Assembly: GCA_963169055.1 (NCBI GenBank)
Contig: CAUJFU010000313.1
Span: 1-33,675 of the forward strand
Direction: 5' to 3'
Length of the DNA: 33,675 nt
DNA from: Myxococcota bacterium
GTDB taxonomy: Bacteria > Myxococcota_C > UBA6777
Within the stretch, counting starts at the first letter, position 1; each line of letters starts with the position of its first letter. The position numbers and the translations under genes are program-made. Positions 33,558 through 33,675 of the stretch are shown in pieces. A model generated the notes under the pieces. The model made no database searches and was not told the DNA's origin. It saw only the letters and a program-made list of their open reading frames with translations.

Positions 33558-33675
33558 TTAACGTCGGAGGCTGCGAGCGGTGGAATGGAGGGGTTCGCTA
33601 GAGGGGAGGATCTGCATGACTTGTCCAAGGAGGCGTCTGGCCTCGGCATCATCGACATCTTTGAGCAGCTTGGCT
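33558..33675 (-). CDS. Possible 3' end of a gene cut by the right edge
   Basis: A minus-strand frame of 38 codons is open from the edge to a TAA at 33560-33558. Its product contains KLLKDVDDAEARRLLGQVM, which looks like a charged helical protein end. No domain is recognised. The region 33467-33557 between it and the lipoprotein holds no gene. Confidence 0.4.
   Translation of the reverse strand, partial: AKLLKDVDDAEARRLLGQVMQILPSSEPLHSTARSLRR

Overview
The window is a compact denitrification island, probably from a myxobacterium-like or other deltaproteobacterial lineage. This is inferred from the cysteine-rich lipoproteins with C-x-x-D-x-D-C repeats, the many c-type cytochromes and the lipoprotein style. 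No rRNA or other phylogenetic marker is present, so the lineage call is weak.

Layout. (1) 1-4100: flanking region with two tandemly duplicated HAD-phosphatase lipoproteins carrying collagen-like Gly-X-Y stalks, a small Cys-rich lipoprotein and copies of a dispersed GC-rich repeat. (2) 4170-13995 (+): a nitrite reductase unit behind a perfect FNR/DNR box: nirS, a NirN-like cd1 protein, nirJ, nirF, nirE, fused nirDL and a His-rich membrane protein. Together these cover cytochrome cd1 and most heme d1 synthesis from uroporphyrinogen III. (3) 13992-19506 (+): a second box, then norC, norB, norQ and norD for respiratory NO reductase. (4) 19578-23289: two NsrR-like Rrf2 regulators flanking a minus-strand group of NnrS, a CopD-like protein and two short four-helix membrane proteins. 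(5) 23434-24896 (+): a box and an outer-membrane alginate-export-type porin. (6) 32906 down to 25119 (-): a box and a periplasmic nitrate reductase operon: napD, napA, a double-NapB tetraheme cytochrome, a tetraheme lipoprotein, an NrfC/PsrB-like Fe-S protein, an NrfD-type quinol anchor, a small membrane protein and a cytochrome c'-like protein. (7) 32972-33675: a lipoprotein and a cut-off gene.

Function. Nitrate would be reduced to nitrite by Nap, nitrite to NO by NirS and NO to N2O by NorCB. No nosZ, nirK or fnr/dnr gene is seen here. The recurring theme is extra heme modules fused to the enzymes: NirS has three c-heme sites, NorC two, the NirN-like protein two, and NapB is doubled and membrane-anchored. 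Nap lacks napC and napGH and appears to be fed by an NrfD/Fe-S module. Five near-identical TTGAT-N4-ATCAA boxes sit upstream of the nir, nor, nnrS, porin and nap units, so a single FNR/DNR-type regulator encoded elsewhere probably controls them all.
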